Made by a program: the position numbers and the translations under genes. 64,000 bases of DNA from Lutibaculum sp963816555 (GTDB lineage: Bacteria; Pseudomonadota; Alphaproteobacteria; Rhizobiales; Tepidamorphaceae): assembly GCA_963816555.1 (NCBI GenBank), contig CAWFLD010000002.1, forward strand, positions 558,001 to 622,000, read 5' to 3'. Below, piece by piece: positions 1-9,526 of the stretch (its first letter is position 1; each line of letters begins with the position of its first letter). Under the pieces are notes generated by a model. The model saw only the letters and a program-made list of their open reading frames with translations. It searched no databases and was not told the origin of the DNA.

Positions 1-23
1 AAGTCGTGGACGAACCACGAATT

Positions 24-665
24 TCAAGGCTGTTGCGGCAGTTCGTGGCGAACCTGCGCGAAGACGTCCTCGAACATCTGCGGCGTCAGCCGGCGGGTCT
101 GCGTGTTGTAGCGGGAGCAGTGATAGCTGGCGTAGAGGCGCAGCGCCCCGACCTCGTGCCGCGCGCCGTGACCGAAGGGGAGGGCGGCCCGGCGGCCGCC
201 GAGCGCGCCGACCACGCTCTCGTGCGCGATGCGGCCGAGCGTGACGATCGCCTCGAGATGCGGCATCGCCTCGATCGTGGCCGACAGGAAGCGGCGGCAG
301 GTGCGGATCTCCTCGCCGGTCGGCTTGTTCTCCGGCGGCACGCAGCGCACGGCGTTGGTGATGCGGCAGTCGACGAGCTCGAGCCCGTCGTCCGGCCGCG
401 CCCCGTAGGTGCCGCGGGCGAAGCCGTAGCGCAGCAGCGTCGCGTAGAGGAGGTCGCCGGCGAAGTCGCCGGTGAAGGGACGGCCCGAGCAGTTGGCGCC
501 CTTGAGCCCGGGCGCGAGCCCCACGACGAGGAGGCGCGCCGAGCCGGGGCCGAAGCTCTCGACCGGCGCGTTGTGGCAGTGGGGCAGGCGCTCGCGGTTG
601 CGCGCGCGGAAGTCGACGAGCCGCGGGCAGAGCGGGCAGTCGCGGGGCGGCTCCTCCTCGGCCAT
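24..665 (-). CDS. Uracil-DNA glycosylase, family 5 (UdgB-like)
   Basis: 213 aa. Removes uracil and related deaminated bases from DNA. The N-terminus has the CPLCPRL cysteine pair followed by a further Cys, as expected for the 4Fe-4S cluster of family 4/5 enzymes. Motif 1, GLAPGLKGANCSGRPFTGD (about residues 52-70), has the family-5 GLAP...GN..GRPFTGD form without the active-site Asp/Asn of family 1. Motif 2 near the C-terminus is HCSRYNTQTRRLT, matching HxSxxNxxxxRLT. The start ATG at 665 lies 5 bases after the upstream NYN gene stop, so the two are probably co-transcribed. A small inverted repeat at 4-20 could end the transcript but has no clear T-run. Confidence 0.85.
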   Translation of the reverse strand: MAEEEPPRDCPLCPRLVDFRARNRERLPHCHNAPVESFGPGSARLLVVGLAPGLKGANCSGRPFTGDFAGDLLYATLLRYGFARGTYGARPDDGLELVDCRITNAVRCVPPENKPTGEEIRTCRRFLSATIEAMPHLEAIVTLGRIAHESVVGALGGRRAALPFGHGARHEVGALRLYASYHCSRYNTQTRRLTPQMFEDVFAQVRHELPQQP

Positions 666-670
666 GCGGA

Positions 671-1291
671 TCAGCGGTCGAAGAACTCTTCGAGATCGTC
701 CTCCGCCGGCTCGGCCGGCCGCTGCTGGCGCTCGGCCGCCTCGCGGCGGGCCTGGCGCTCGGCGGGATCGCGGCCGATCTTGTCGACGAGCCTGGTGATG
801 TCGATGAAGTGGTCGGCCTGGCGGCGCAGCTCGTCGGCGATCATCGGCGGCTGCACCGAGACGGTCGAGATGACGCTGACGCGCTTGCCCTTGCGCTGGA
901 TCGCCTCGACGAGCGAGCGGAAGTCGCCGTCGCCGGAGAACAGGATCATGTGGTCGATGTGCTCGGCCATCTCCATCGCGTCGACGGCGAGCTCGATGTC
1001 CATGTTGCCCTTCACCTTGCGGCGGCCGCTCGCGTCGGTGAACTCCTTCATCGGCTTCGTCACGACGGCATAGCCGTTGTAGTCGAGCCAGTCGATGAGC
1101 GGCCGGATCGAGGAGTACTCCTGATCGTCGGCCAGGGCCGTGTAGTAGAAGGCGCGCAGGAGGTAGCCCTGCCCGGAGAAATGCGTGAGCAGGCGGCGAT
1201 AGTCGATGTCGAAATTGAGGGCGCGGGCGGTGGCGTAGAGGTTTGCCCCGTCGATGAAGACGGCAATGCGTTCCTGCGAAGTCGCGTTCAT
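671..1291 (-). CDS. NYN (LabA/DUF88-type) domain protein, putative RNase
   Basis: 206 aa from the ATG at 1291; the frame stays open further upstream but loses homology there. NYN/PIN-like nuclease fold: FIDGANLYATAR (about residues 11-22) carries the first acidic residue, and FSGDGDFRSLVEAIQRKGK (about 112-130) carries the SGDGDF motif of the LabA/DUF88 group. The C-terminal 50 residues are Glu/Arg/Gln-rich and probably disordered. Homologues sit near rpoZ/rsh in many alphaproteobacteria. The likely role is RNA processing; the substrate is unknown. It is followed closely by the uracil-DNA glycosylase gene. Confidence 0.85.
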   Translation of the reverse strand: MNATSQERIAVFIDGANLYATARALNFDIDYRRLLTHFSGQGYLLRAFYYTALADDQEYSSIRPLIDWLDYNGYAVVTKPMKEFTDASGRRKVKGNMDIELAVDAMEMAEHIDHMILFSGDGDFRSLVEAIQRKGKRVSVISTVSVQPPMIADELRRQADHFIDITRLVDKIGRDPAERQARREAAERQQRPAEPAEDDLEEFFDR

Positions 1292-1406
1292 TATGGCCTC
1301 GTTCTCGAAATGTGCTGTGCCCGCCGCCGCAACTCGCGCCGGGGCGGGCGAAACGTCCGCGGCTAGGTAATGCGCCTCGCGCGCGGACACAAGCTGGGGC
1401 CACCCC

Positions 1407-2252
1407 TCACCGCAGGGACGTCCCGGCCCTCCCTGCGCCCCCGCTGCCGTCCGGCCAGCGCACCGTCATGCGGTAGAGGTGCCACGTCGCGTGGCCGAGC
1501 CACGGCAGCACGACGACCAGCCCGAGCAGGGCGGGCAGGAGGGCGACCAGCGTGAGCACGCCGACGGTCGCGCCGTAGCCGAGCATCGGCACGGGATTGG
1601 CGAGGACCGCCCGCCAGCTCGTGGCGATCGCGGTGACGAAGTCGGCGTCGCGGTCGAGCAGGAGCGGGTAGGCGAAGACCGTCGAGGAGAAGACCGCGAA
1701 GGCGAACAGCGCGCCGATCAGGTTGCCGGCGAGGAGGAAGACGAGCCCGTGCGTCGTCGTCAGCGTCTCCGTGAGCAGGCCCGCGAGCGAGAGGCCGCGC
1801 AGCCCGAAGAAGCTCATGAAGACGACGGCCGCGACGTCGACCCAGATGATGAACACGAAGAGGTTGAGCATCGGCATCCAGCCGAGGCTGCGGGCGCCCG
1901 AGCCGGTGGTCACGCCCAGGAGCGCCCGCCACGAGGGCTGCTCTCCCGCCTCGATCCGGCGGCTCGTCTCGTAGAGGGACACGGCGGCGAACGGGCCGAG
2001 CAGCACGAAGCCGGCGGCCATGGGATAGGCGAGGAAGACGAGGTCCGCGAGCGCGACGAGGAGGTAGATGCACAGGCCGCCGAGCACGAAGAAGGCGCCG
2101 ATCGACAGCCCCGGCAGCGGCGCCCGCCGGAGGTCGCGCAGGCCGAGGGCGAGCGCGGCACGGACGTCGCGCAGGCCGATCGCCGCGATGTCGGGCCGCG
2201 CCGCGCGCCCGGCCATGGCCGCCCCGTCCGCCGTCGTCGCTTCCTCCGACAT
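1407..2252 (-). CDS. DUF2189 domain integral membrane protein
   Basis: 281 aa from the ATG at 2252; an in-frame ATG at 2291 is an alternative. After about 45 soluble residues there are about six hydrophobic segments: about 47-68, 70-92, 130-155, 165-195, 225-255 and the C-terminal region. The family signature appears around YPMAAGFVLLGPFAAVSLYE and the later FAYPLLLDRD. DUF2189 proteins are membrane proteins of unknown function, sometimes called cytochrome c oxidase-like. It is transcribed away from rpoZ, so the region 2253-2415 holds both promoters. Confidence 0.8.
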   Translation of the reverse strand: MSEEATTADGAAMAGRAARPDIAAIGLRDVRAALALGLRDLRRAPLPGLSIGAFFVLGGLCIYLLVALADLVFLAYPMAAGFVLLGPFAAVSLYETSRRIEAGEQPSWRALLGVTTGSGARSLGWMPMLNLFVFIIWVDVAAVVFMSFFGLRGLSLAGLLTETLTTTHGLVFLLAGNLIGALFAFAVFSSTVFAYPLLLDRDADFVTAIATSWRAVLANPVPMLGYGATVGVLTLVALLPALLGLVVVLPWLGHATWHLYRMTVRWPDGSGGAGRAGTSLR

Positions 2253-2415
2253 CGCGCTGCCGCCCGCTCCGCCGTTTCCCCCGCCGATCATGATAAGCCT
2301 GCGGCGGGCCGCAGGGAAAGCGCGCGCCGCTCGGGGGCTCGCGCTCCCTTGCGTCACCGGCCGCGACGGCGTATATGGGCTCCAAATCTCCCTCTAGATT
2401 CAGGAGTAGACTGTC

Positions 2416-2793
2416 ATGGCCCGCGTGACGGTAGAAGATTGCGTCGACAAGGTCGACAACCGGTTCGAGCTGGTTCTCCTGGCCGCCCACCGGTCGCGGA
2501 TGCTGTCGAACGGCGCCCCGCTGACGGTCGACCGCGACAACGACAAGAACGCGGTCGTCGCGCTTCGCGAGATCGCCGACGAGACCGTGTCGCCCGAGGA
2601 CCTGCGCGAGGAGCTGATCCACTCGCTGCAGCGCTACGTCGAGGTGGACGAGCCCGAGCCCGAGCCCGGCGCGCTGCCGGCGGCTGCCGCCGGCGACTCC
2701 GGCGAGGAGGACGCGGTGCAGTTCGATCGCATGTCGGAAGAGGATCTTCTGCGGGGGCTCGAGGGCCTGACCCCTCCCGACGACCGGGAGTGA
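2416..2793 (+). CDS. rpoZ: DNA-directed RNA polymerase omega subunit
   Basis: 125 aa. Omega stabilises the beta-prime subunit in RNA polymerase and mediates part of the ppGpp response. The N-terminus MARVTVEDCVDKVDNRFELV and the AAHRSRMLS helix are hallmark omega sequences. The C-terminal 45 residues are acidic and variable, as in other alphaproteobacteria. The start is preceded by an AGGAG at about 2402. It lies 90 bases upstream of rsh, the usual rpoZ-spoT/rsh pairing. Confidence 0.97.
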   Translation: MARVTVEDCVDKVDNRFELVLLAAHRSRMLSNGAPLTVDRDNDKNAVVALREIADETVSPEDLREELIHSLQRYVEVDEPEPEPGALPAAAAGDSGEEDAVQFDRMSEEDLLRGLEGLTPPDDRE

Positions 2794-2882
2794 TCCCCCG
2801 CGGGGCCGGGCCGGGCGCGCCGTCGGCGCGCCTGCCTCATCCTCACGAGCGTTCATGCCGACCTGCCGCGTGGTGAGCCTCT

Positions 2883-5093
2883 ATGATGCGGCAGTATGAG
2901 CTGGTCGAGCGCGTCACCGCGTACGACCCGCACGCCGACGAGACGCTTCTGAACCGGGCCTACGTCTATGCGATGAAGGCGCATGGACAGCAGAAGCGCG
3001 CCTCCGGCGACCCTTACTTCTCCCATCCCCTCGAGGTCGCGGCGATCCTGACCGACCTCAAGCTCGACGACGCGACGATCGCGGCGGCGCTTCTGCACGA
3101 CACGATCGAGGACACCGAGACGACGCGCGACGAGATCGACCGCCTGTTCGGCGAGGAGATCGGCGAGCTGGTCGACGGGCTGACCAAGATCAAGAAGCTC
3201 GACCTCGTCTCCAAGCGCGCGGAGCAGGCGGAGAACCTGCGCAAGTTCATGCTGGCGATCTCCAAGGACGTGCGCGTCCTCCTGGTGAAGCTCGCCGACC
3301 GCCTGCACAACATGCGCACGCTGGAATACGTGCCCGAGGCGAAGCGCAACCGCGTCGCCGAGGAGACGATGGACCTCTATGCGCCGCTGGCCGGCCGCAT
3401 GGGCATCCAGTGGATGCGCGAGGAGCTCGAGGAGCTGGCCTTCCGGCAGCTGCAGCCCGAGGCCTACCAGATGATCGTCGCGCGGCTCGCCACGATGCGC
3501 GAGGCGAACGCCCGGGCGATCGCCGAGATCGAGGTGGCGCTGAAGGAAAAGCTCGCGCAGCGCGGCATCCATGCCGAGGTGACGGGGCGCGAGAAGCGGC
3601 CCTTCTCGATCTTCCGCAAGATGGAGCAGAAGAAGCTCTCCTTCGAGCAGCTGTCCGACATCATCGGCTTCCGCATCATCGTCGACACGGTCGAGGCCTG
3701 CTACCAGGCGCTCGGCATCGTCCACACGACGTGGCGCATGGTGCCCGGCCGCTACAAGGACTACATCTCGACGCCCAAGCAGAACGACTACCGCTCGATC
3801 CACACCACGGTCGTCGGGCCCGGCCACCGCCGCGTCGAGCTGCAGATCCGCACCCGCGAGATGCACGAGATCGCCGAGTACGGCATCGCGGCCCACCCGC
3901 TCTACAAGGACGGGGTGGAGATCAAGGCGAACGGCGGCCGGCCGACCGCCGAGAGCGGCGCCTATCGCTGGCTGCGCCGGCTGATGGACATGCTGGCGGA
4001 GGGCAACACGCCCGAGGAGTTCCTCGAGCACACCAAGCTCGAGCTGTTCCTCGACCAGGTGTTCTGCTTCACGCCCAAGGGACGGCTGATCGCCCTGCCG
4101 CGCGGCGCCACGGCCATCGACTTCGCCTATGCCGTGCACACCGACGTCGGCAACACGGCGATCGGCTGCAAGATCAACGGCCGGCTCGAGCCGCTGATCG
4201 GCGCCCTGTCGAACGGCGACGAGGTGGAGATCCTGACCTCGCCGGGCCAGACCCCGTCGCCGGCCTGGGAGGGGATCGCCGTGACCGGCAAGGCCCGCTC
4301 GGCGATCAGGCGCGCGACCCGCGAGGCGACACGGCGGCAATATGCGGGGCTGGGGCGGCAGATCGTCCAGCGCGTCTTCGACCGCGCCGGCAAGCCGTAT
4401 TCCGACGAGCGGCTGGCCGCCTGCCTGAAGCGCCTGGCGCAGACGAGCGTCGAGGACGCGCTCGCCGCCGTCGGCCGCGGCGACCTGCCGTCGAGCGACA
4501 TACTGCGCGCCGTCCACCCGGACTACCAGGAGGAGCGGCACCAGCGCACCGCCTCGTCGGGCGACGAGGCCGGCTGGTTCGGCATCGACCGCGCCGTCGG
4601 CCTCAAGTTCCACGTGCCCCAGGAGGGCGCCGAGAAGGCGAGCCCGATCCCCATCCGCGGCGTGCAGGGCGACCTGCCGGTGACCTTCGCGCCGAACGGC
4701 GGCGCGGTGCCGGGCGACCGCATCGTCGGCATCTTCACGCCGGGCGAGGGCATCACGATCTATCCGATCCAGTCGCCGGAGCTGAAGAACTACGACGACT
4801 ATCCCGAGCGCTGGATCGACGTGCGCTGGGACATCGACGAGGAGAACCCGGAGCGCTTTCCCGTGCAGATCGAGATCGGCGCGCTCAACGAGCCGGGCTC
4901 GCTCGGCCGCATCGCCCAGATCATCGGCGAGAACGACGCCAACATCGACAACGTGAAGATGATCAAGCGCGGCCACGACTTCCACGACATGATCATCGAT
5001 CTCGAGGTCTGGGACGTGAAGCATCTCAACACCATCATCCAGCTTCTCAAGGCGGACGAGGTGGTGAGCTCGGTCGTGCGGGTGAACGGGTGA
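2883..5093 (+). CDS. rsh: Bifunctional (p)ppGpp synthetase/hydrolase (RelA/SpoT homologue)
   Basis: 736 aa, normal for a long RSH. Makes and degrades (p)ppGpp in the stringent response. Domains in order: HD hydrolase (about 25-180, with FSHPLEVA and LLHDTIEDTE), synthetase (about 230-345, with YKDYISTPKQNDYRSIHTTV), TGS (about 385-450, FCFTPKGRLIALPRGATAIDF), helical/zinc-finger region, and C-terminal ACT (about 660-736, starting near EIGALNEPGSLGRIAQIIGE). The hydrolase HD residues are intact, so it is predicted bifunctional, as is usual for the single RSH of this class. It follows rpoZ. Confidence 0.97.
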   Translation: MMRQYELVERVTAYDPHADETLLNRAYVYAMKAHGQQKRASGDPYFSHPLEVAAILTDLKLDDATIAAALLHDTIEDTETTRDEIDRLFGEEIGELVDGLTKIKKLDLVSKRAEQAENLRKFMLAISKDVRVLLVKLADRLHNMRTLEYVPEAKRNRVAEETMDLYAPLAGRMGIQWMREELEELAFRQLQPEAYQMIVARLATMREANARAIAEIEVALKEKLAQRGIHAEVTGREKRPFSIFRKMEQKKLSFEQLSDIIGFRIIVDTVEACYQALGIVHTTWRMVPGRYKDYISTPKQNDYRSIHTTVVGPGHRRVELQIRTREMHEIAEYGIAAHPLYKDGVEIKANGGRPTAESGAYRWLRRLMDMLAEGNTPEEFLEHTKLELFLDQVFCFTPKGRLIALPRGATAIDFAYAVHTDVGNTAIGCKINGRLEPLIGALSNGDEVEILTSPGQTPSPAWEGIAVTGKARSAIRRATREATRRQYAGLGRQIVQRVFDRAGKPYSDERLAACLKRLAQTSVEDALAAVGRGDLPSSDILRAVHPDYQEERHQRTASSGDEAGWFGIDRAVGLKFHVPQEGAEKASPIPIRGVQGDLPVTFAPNGGAVPGDRIVGIFTPGEGITIYPIQSPELKNYDDYPERWIDVRWDIDEENPERFPVQIEIGALNEPGSLGRIAQIIGENDANIDNVKMIKRGHDFHDMIIDLEVWDVKHLNTIIQLLKADEVVSSVVRVNG

Positions 5094-5243
5094 TGCCGGG
5101 GCATCCGGCATGGCCCACAGCCGCGCGCGGAAGGCGGCGCGACGCCGGGCGGCACCCCGCCTCCCGGCCGGAATTTTAACACCTTTGACCTAGATCCTTT
5201 ACTCTTTGGCCCAGAGCCAGATCATCCAGGCAGCCGACGTTTC

Positions 5244-5837
5244 ATGCTCTTCGCCCGCCGCACCAAGCCCCGCTTCTGGGAACGCGTCCGCGTCGCCGTA
5301 TGGCCGCGGCGGAGCTGGGGTCGCTCGATGCGCTACGTCCGCAAGCGCGTGCTGCGCATGTCGGGCTCGCCGCATGCGGTCGCGGCCGGATTCGCCTCGG
5401 GCGTCTTCGCCTCCTGCACGCCGCTCGTGGGGTTCCACTTCCTGCTCGGCGCCTTCGTCGCCTACATCACGCGGGGCAACCTCGTCGCCTCCGCGCTCGG
5501 CACCGCCGTCGGCAATCCGCTCACCTTCCCGTTCATCTGGGCGGCGACCTACCGGATCGGCAGCTGGATCCTCGGGATCGACGGGCGCGGCCCGGACGCC
5601 GGCCCGATCCGCCTGTCGCACGGCCTGTTCAACGAGTCGCTCGACACGATGTGGCCGCTGCTGAAGCCGATGCTGGTGGCCGGCGTGCCGATCGGCGTCA
5701 TCGCGTGGATTCTGTTCTATTTCCCGGTGCGGCGCGCCGTGCGAATCTACCAGGAGAATCGCAAGCGCCGCGTGCTCGACCGGCGGCACGAGCGCCGCGC
5801 GCTGCTGAAGGCGGAATCGATGGGAGGCGAGATGTGA
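5244..5837 (+). CDS. DUF2062 domain membrane protein
   Basis: 197 aa. A basic N-terminus precedes a conserved small-residue core, GSPHAVAAGFASGVFASCTPLVGFHFLLG (about residues 40-68, cited in part), then NPLTFPFIWAATYRIGSWILG and a C-terminal membrane segment near 150-172. DUF2062 proteins have no settled function; some are fused to glycosyltransferases. It overlaps pdxJ by 4 bases, and the same order (rsh, DUF2062, pdxJ, acpS) occurs widely in Rhizobiales. Confidence 0.9.
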   Translation: MLFARRTKPRFWERVRVAVWPRRSWGRSMRYVRKRVLRMSGSPHAVAAGFASGVFASCTPLVGFHFLLGAFVAYITRGNLVASALGTAVGNPLTFPFIWAATYRIGSWILGIDGRGPDAGPIRLSHGLFNESLDTMWPLLKPMLVAGVPIGVIAWILFYFPVRRAVRIYQENRKRRVLDRRHERRALLKAESMGGEM

Positions 5838-6592
5838 GCGACCTGGGAATCGACTGGCTTCGCCTCGGCGTGAACATCGACCACGTGGCGACCCTGCGCA
5901 ACGCGCGCGGCGGCCGCCATCCCGATCCCGTGCGCGCCGCGCACGCCGCGATCGAGGCCGGCGCCGACGGCATCACCGCGCATCTGCGCGAGGACCGGCG
6001 GCACATCGTCGACGACGACATCGACCGCCTGATGGCGGAGATCGCCAAGCCGCTCAACCTCGAGATGGCGGCCACGCCGGAGATGGTCGGCATCGCGCTG
6101 CGGCACCTGCCGCACGCCGCCTGCATCGTGCCGGAGCGCCGCGAGGAGCGGACGACCGAGGGCGGGCTCGACGTGGCGGGGCAGGCGGAGACCCTGTTCC
6201 CGATGATCTCCGAGCTCGCCTCGGCCGGGATCCGCGTGTCGCTGTTCATCGAGGCGAGCGAGCGGCAGATCGAGGCGGCCGCCCGCTCCGACGCCGCCGT
6301 CGTCGAGCTGCACACCGGCGCCTATTGCGACGTCGAGGGCGCGGCCCGGGAGCGCGAGCTCGAGAAGCTGAGGACCGGCGCGCGGCTTGCCGCCGAGGCC
6401 GGCCTCGAGGTCCATGCCGGCCACGGCCTGACCTTCGACACGGTGGGGCCGGTGGCGGCGATGCCGCAGGTCATGGAGCTCAATATCGGCCACTTCCTGG
6501 TCGGCGAGGCCGTGTTCGTGGGGCTCGACGCGGCGATCGGGCGGATGCGCGTGCTCATGGACCAGGCGCGCCGGCAGCGCGCCGCATCGTGA
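5834..6592 (+). CDS. pdxJ: Pyridoxine 5'-phosphate synthase
   Basis: 252 aa. Condenses 3-amino-2-oxopropyl phosphate with 1-deoxyxylulose 5-phosphate to make the vitamin B6 ring. The TIM-barrel signatures are complete: GVNIDHVATLRNARGG at the N-terminus, DGITAHLREDRRHI, VELHTGAYC, EVHAGHGLTFD and MELNIGHFLVGEAV. The start is a GTG that overlaps the previous stop by 4 bases (GTGA), an arrangement that implies translational coupling. No ATG in frame keeps the conserved N-terminus. Confidence 0.96.
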   Translation: MSDLGIDWLRLGVNIDHVATLRNARGGRHPDPVRAAHAAIEAGADGITAHLREDRRHIVDDDIDRLMAEIAKPLNLEMAATPEMVGIALRHLPHAACIVPERREERTTEGGLDVAGQAETLFPMISELASAGIRVSLFIEASERQIEAAARSDAAVVELHTGAYCDVEGAARERELEKLRTGARLAAEAGLEVHAGHGLTFDTVGPVAAMPQVMELNIGHFLVGEAVFVGLDAAIGRMRVLMDQARRQRAAS

Positions 6593-6607
6593 GGAAGAGC
6601 TGACGGG

Positions 6608-7009
6608 ATGATCCTCGGGATCGGCAACGACATCATCGACATCAGGCGGGTCGAGAAGACGCTCGAGCGCTGGGGCGACCGCTTCGTGCAGCGCATCTTC
6701 ACCGAGGTGGAACAGAAGAAGTCGGACCGCCGCAAGCTGCGGGCCGCCTCCTACGCCAAGCGCTACGCGGCGAAGGAAGCGTGCTCCAAGGCGCTCGGCA
6801 CCGGCTTCCGCAGCGGCGTCTACTGGCGCGACCTCGGCGTCGTGAACCTGCCGAGCGGCCGCCCGACCATGCAGCTCACCGGCGGCGCGGCGGAGCGGCT
6901 CAAGGCCATGGTGCCGGAGGGGCACGAGGCCGACATCCACCTGACCATCACCGACGACTGGCCAATGGCGCAGGCCTTCGTCATCATCCAGGCGATCCCG
7001 CGCCGCTGA
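6608..7009 (+). CDS. acpS: Holo-[acyl-carrier-protein] synthase
   Basis: 133 aa. Transfers 4'-phosphopantetheine from CoA to the acyl carrier protein. The motifs GNDIIDIRRVEKTLERWGDRF and KRYAAKEACSKALGTGF hold the Asp and Glu that bind magnesium. It lies 15 bases after pdxJ with a GAGGAAGAG Shine-Dalgarno, so it is in the same operon. Confidence 0.96.
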   Translation: MILGIGNDIIDIRRVEKTLERWGDRFVQRIFTEVEQKKSDRRKLRAASYAKRYAAKEACSKALGTGFRSGVYWRDLGVVNLPSGRPTMQLTGGAAERLKAMVPEGHEADIHLTITDDWPMAQAFVIIQAIPRR

Positions 7010-7114
7010 TCCCCCGCTTCCGCGACGAGCGGCCACGGCTGCCTGCGTTGCGGCCATCTGCCGAAGCCGCTATAGCAACCCCCGAGCCCCGCCTGCGTGC
7101 CGGACAGAAGAAAC

Positions 7115-7873
7115 ATGAATGTCATGACCGACAAGAAGTCGAAAGAAGAGGGCGGGATCGGCGAAACCGTCCGCGTGATCATACAGGCGCTGATTCTGGC
7201 GCTCGTCGTTCGGACCTTCCTGTTTCAGCCGTTCAACATCCCTTCCGGCTCGATGATGTCGACGCTGCTGATCGGCGATTACCTGTTCGTCTCCAAGTAT
7301 TCTTACGGCTACAGCCGCTATTCCTTCCCGTTCAGCCTGCCGCCCTTCGACGGGCGCATCTGGGGCGAGCAGCCGGACCGCGGCGACGTCGTGGTGTTCA
7401 AGCTGCCGCGCGACAACAAGACCGATTACATCAAGCGCGTGATCGGCCTGCCGGGCGACAAGATCCAGGTGCGCAACGGCATCCTCTACATCAACGGCGA
7501 GGAGGTGAAGCGCGAACGGGTGGACGACTTCGTCCAGGCCGACGAGAACGGCCACATCACCCACGTGCCGCGCTACCGCGAGACGCTGCCGAACGGCAAG
7601 AGCTACACGGTGCTCGACCTGACGCCGAACGGCTTCCTCGACAACACCGACGTGTACACCGTGCCGCCGGGGCACTATTTCATGATGGGTGACAACCGCG
7701 ACAACTCGACGGACAGTCGCGTGCTGAGCGCCGTCGGCTACGTGCCGTTCCAGAACCTGATCGGCCGGGCCGAACTGATCTTCTTCTCGATCGACGAAGA
7801 CTCGCACGTCTGGGAGTTCTGGAAATGGCCGGGCAGCGTCCGCTGGGGGCGCCTATTCTCGACGATCGATTGA
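7115..7873 (+). CDS. lepB: Signal peptidase I
   Basis: 252 aa from the ATG at 7115, chosen because AGAAG sits just upstream; a GTG at 7097 and an ATG at 7124 are in frame. Cleaves signal peptides of exported proteins. One N-terminal membrane segment (about 18-36) is followed by the catalytic serine in PSGSMMSTLLIGD and the general-base lysine in DYIKRVIGLPGDK. The box GDNRDNSTDSR is also present. The 3' end overlaps the rnc ORF by up to 49 bases. Confidence 0.95.
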   Translation: MNVMTDKKSKEEGGIGETVRVIIQALILALVVRTFLFQPFNIPSGSMMSTLLIGDYLFVSKYSYGYSRYSFPFSLPPFDGRIWGEQPDRGDVVVFKLPRDNKTDYIKRVIGLPGDKIQVRNGILYINGEEVKRERVDDFVQADENGHITHVPRYRETLPNGKSYTVLDLTPNGFLDNTDVYTVPPGHYFMMGDNRDNSTDSRVLSAVGYVPFQNLIGRAELIFFSIDEDSHVWEFWKWPGSVRWGRLFSTID

Positions 7874-8553
7874 ACGTGGACGCGCTGGCCGAGCGGCTCG
7901 GCCACCGGTTCGGCGATCCGGACCTGCTGGCGCGCGCGCTGACCCACGCCAGCGCCCAGGGCGGCGGCGAGACCTACCAGCGGCTCGAGTTCCTCGGCGA
8001 CAGGGTGCTCGGCCTCGTCGTGGCCGACATGCTGTTCAACGCGTTTCCCGACGCCGAGGAGGGCGAGCTGTCGCCCCGCTTCACGCGGCTCGTGCGCCGC
8101 GAGACCTGCGCGGACGTGGCGCGCGAGGCCGACCTGGGCCCGCACATCCGCCTCGGCTCGGGCGAGAGCACGTCCGGCGGCCGCTCGAAGGACGCCATCC
8201 TCGCCGACGTCTGCGAGGCCGTGATGGGCGCGATCTATCTCGACGGCGGGCTCGACGCCGCGCGGCGCTTCATCGAGCGCTACTGGCAGGACCGGCTGCG
8301 CCAGCCCGTGACGCGGCTCAAGGACGCCAAGACCGCGCTGCAGGAATGGGCGCACGCGCAAGGCGTGCAGGAGACGCCGGTCTACCGCGAGGTCGGCCGG
8401 GCAGGGCCCGACCACGCCCCCGTCTTCACCGTGTCCGTCGAGGTCGCGGGCCGCGAGGCCGCGGCCGGCGAGGGGCCGTCGAAGCGGATCGCCGAACAGA
8501 ACGCCGCAGAGGCCATGCTCGTCCGCGAGGGCGTGTGGGAGAAGAACGCATAG
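7825..8553 (+). CDS. rnc: Ribonuclease III
   Basis: 242 aa from the ATG at 7825. Cleaves double-stranded RNA, including rRNA precursors. The catalytic signature is ETYQRLEFLGDRVLG (about residues 52-66), the second acidic cluster is in DVCEAVMGAIYLDGG, and a dsRBD covers about 170-238. The true start is uncertain: ATG 7825 gives a 49-base overlap with lepB, whereas TTG 7870 or GTG 7876 would give the coupled arrangement seen elsewhere in this operon; the conserved domain begins after residue 16. era follows with no gap. Confidence 0.93.
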   Translation: MAGQRPLGAPILDDRLNVDALAERLGHRFGDPDLLARALTHASAQGGGETYQRLEFLGDRVLGLVVADMLFNAFPDAEEGELSPRFTRLVRRETCADVAREADLGPHIRLGSGESTSGGRSKDAILADVCEAVMGAIYLDGGLDAARRFIERYWQDRLRQPVTRLKDAKTALQEWAHAQGVQETPVYREVGRAGPDHAPVFTVSVEVAGREAAAGEGPSKRIAEQNAAEAMLVREGVWEKNA

Positions 8554-9486
8554 ATGAGCGACACCGGGACGGACATGCGGCTTCCGGAGGACGAGAGGCG
8601 CTGCGGCTTCGCGGCGCTGATCGGCGCGCCGAACGCCGGCAAGTCGACGCTGCTCAACCGGCTGGTCGGCGCCAAGGTGTCGATCGTCACGCACAAGGTG
8701 CAGACGACGCGGACCCTCGTGCGCGGCATCGCGATCGAGGGCGACGCCCAGATCATCTTCGTCGACACGCCGGGCATCTTCCGGCCGCGGCGGCGGCTCG
8801 ACAGCGCCATGCTGAAGACCGCCTGGGGCGGGGCGAAGGACGCCGACCTCGTGATGCTGCTCGTCGACGTGCGCAAGGCGCGCGAGCCCGAGACGATCGA
8901 GATCCTGGAGCGGCTCGCCGACGTCTCGATCCCGCGCGTGCTCGTGCTCAACAAGATCGACACGGTGAAGCGCGACACGCTGCTCGAGATCGCGGCGCGG
9001 CTCAACGCCCAGCTCAAGTTCGAGGAGACCTTCATGGTCTCCGCCCTGACCGGCGACGGCTGCGAGGACCTGATGCGGGCGGTCGCGGGCTTCATGCCGG
9101 CGGGGCCGTGGCTCTATCCCGAGGACCAGGTCTCGGACTACCCGGTCAAGCAGCTCGCCGCCGAGATCACCCGCGAGAAGCTCTTCCTGCGCCTGCACGA
9201 GGAGCTGCCCTACGAGTCGATGGTCGAGACGGAGGTCTGGAAGCCGCTCAAGGACGGCTCGCTGCGCGTCGAGCAGGTGATCTACGTCGCCCGCGACAGC
9301 CAGCGCGGCATCGTCCTCGGCAAGGGCGGCCAGACGATCAAGGAGATCGGCGAGCAGGCGCGGCGCGACCTCGCCGGGATCCTCGAGCGCAAGGTCCATC
9401 TCTTCCTGTTCGTGAAGGTGCGGGAGAAGTGGAGCGACGACCCCGAGCGCTACCGCGAGATGGGGCTCGAGTTCCCCCACGACTGA
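8554..9486 (+). CDS. era: GTPase Era
   Basis: 310 aa. Binds the 3' end of 16S rRNA and is needed for 30S subunit maturation. G1 is GAPNAGKST, G3 is DTPG, G4 is NKID, and SALTG is the G5 box. The C-terminal KH domain has GKGGQTIKEIGEQARRDL. The ATG follows the rnc stop codon directly, and the rnc-era pair is conserved across bacteria. Confidence 0.97.
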   Translation: MSDTGTDMRLPEDERRCGFAALIGAPNAGKSTLLNRLVGAKVSIVTHKVQTTRTLVRGIAIEGDAQIIFVDTPGIFRPRRRLDSAMLKTAWGGAKDADLVMLLVDVRKAREPETIEILERLADVSIPRVLVLNKIDTVKRDTLLEIAARLNAQLKFEETFMVSALTGDGCEDLMRAVAGFMPAGPWLYPEDQVSDYPVKQLAAEITREKLFLRLHEELPYESMVETEVWKPLKDGSLRVEQVIYVARDSQRGIVLGKGGQTIKEIGEQARRDLAGILERKVHLFLFVKVREKWSDDPERYREMGLEFPHD

Positions 9487-9526
9487 GGTTGGCGCGGGCC
9501 GCGCCGTGCCGGATTAGCCTCCAGCC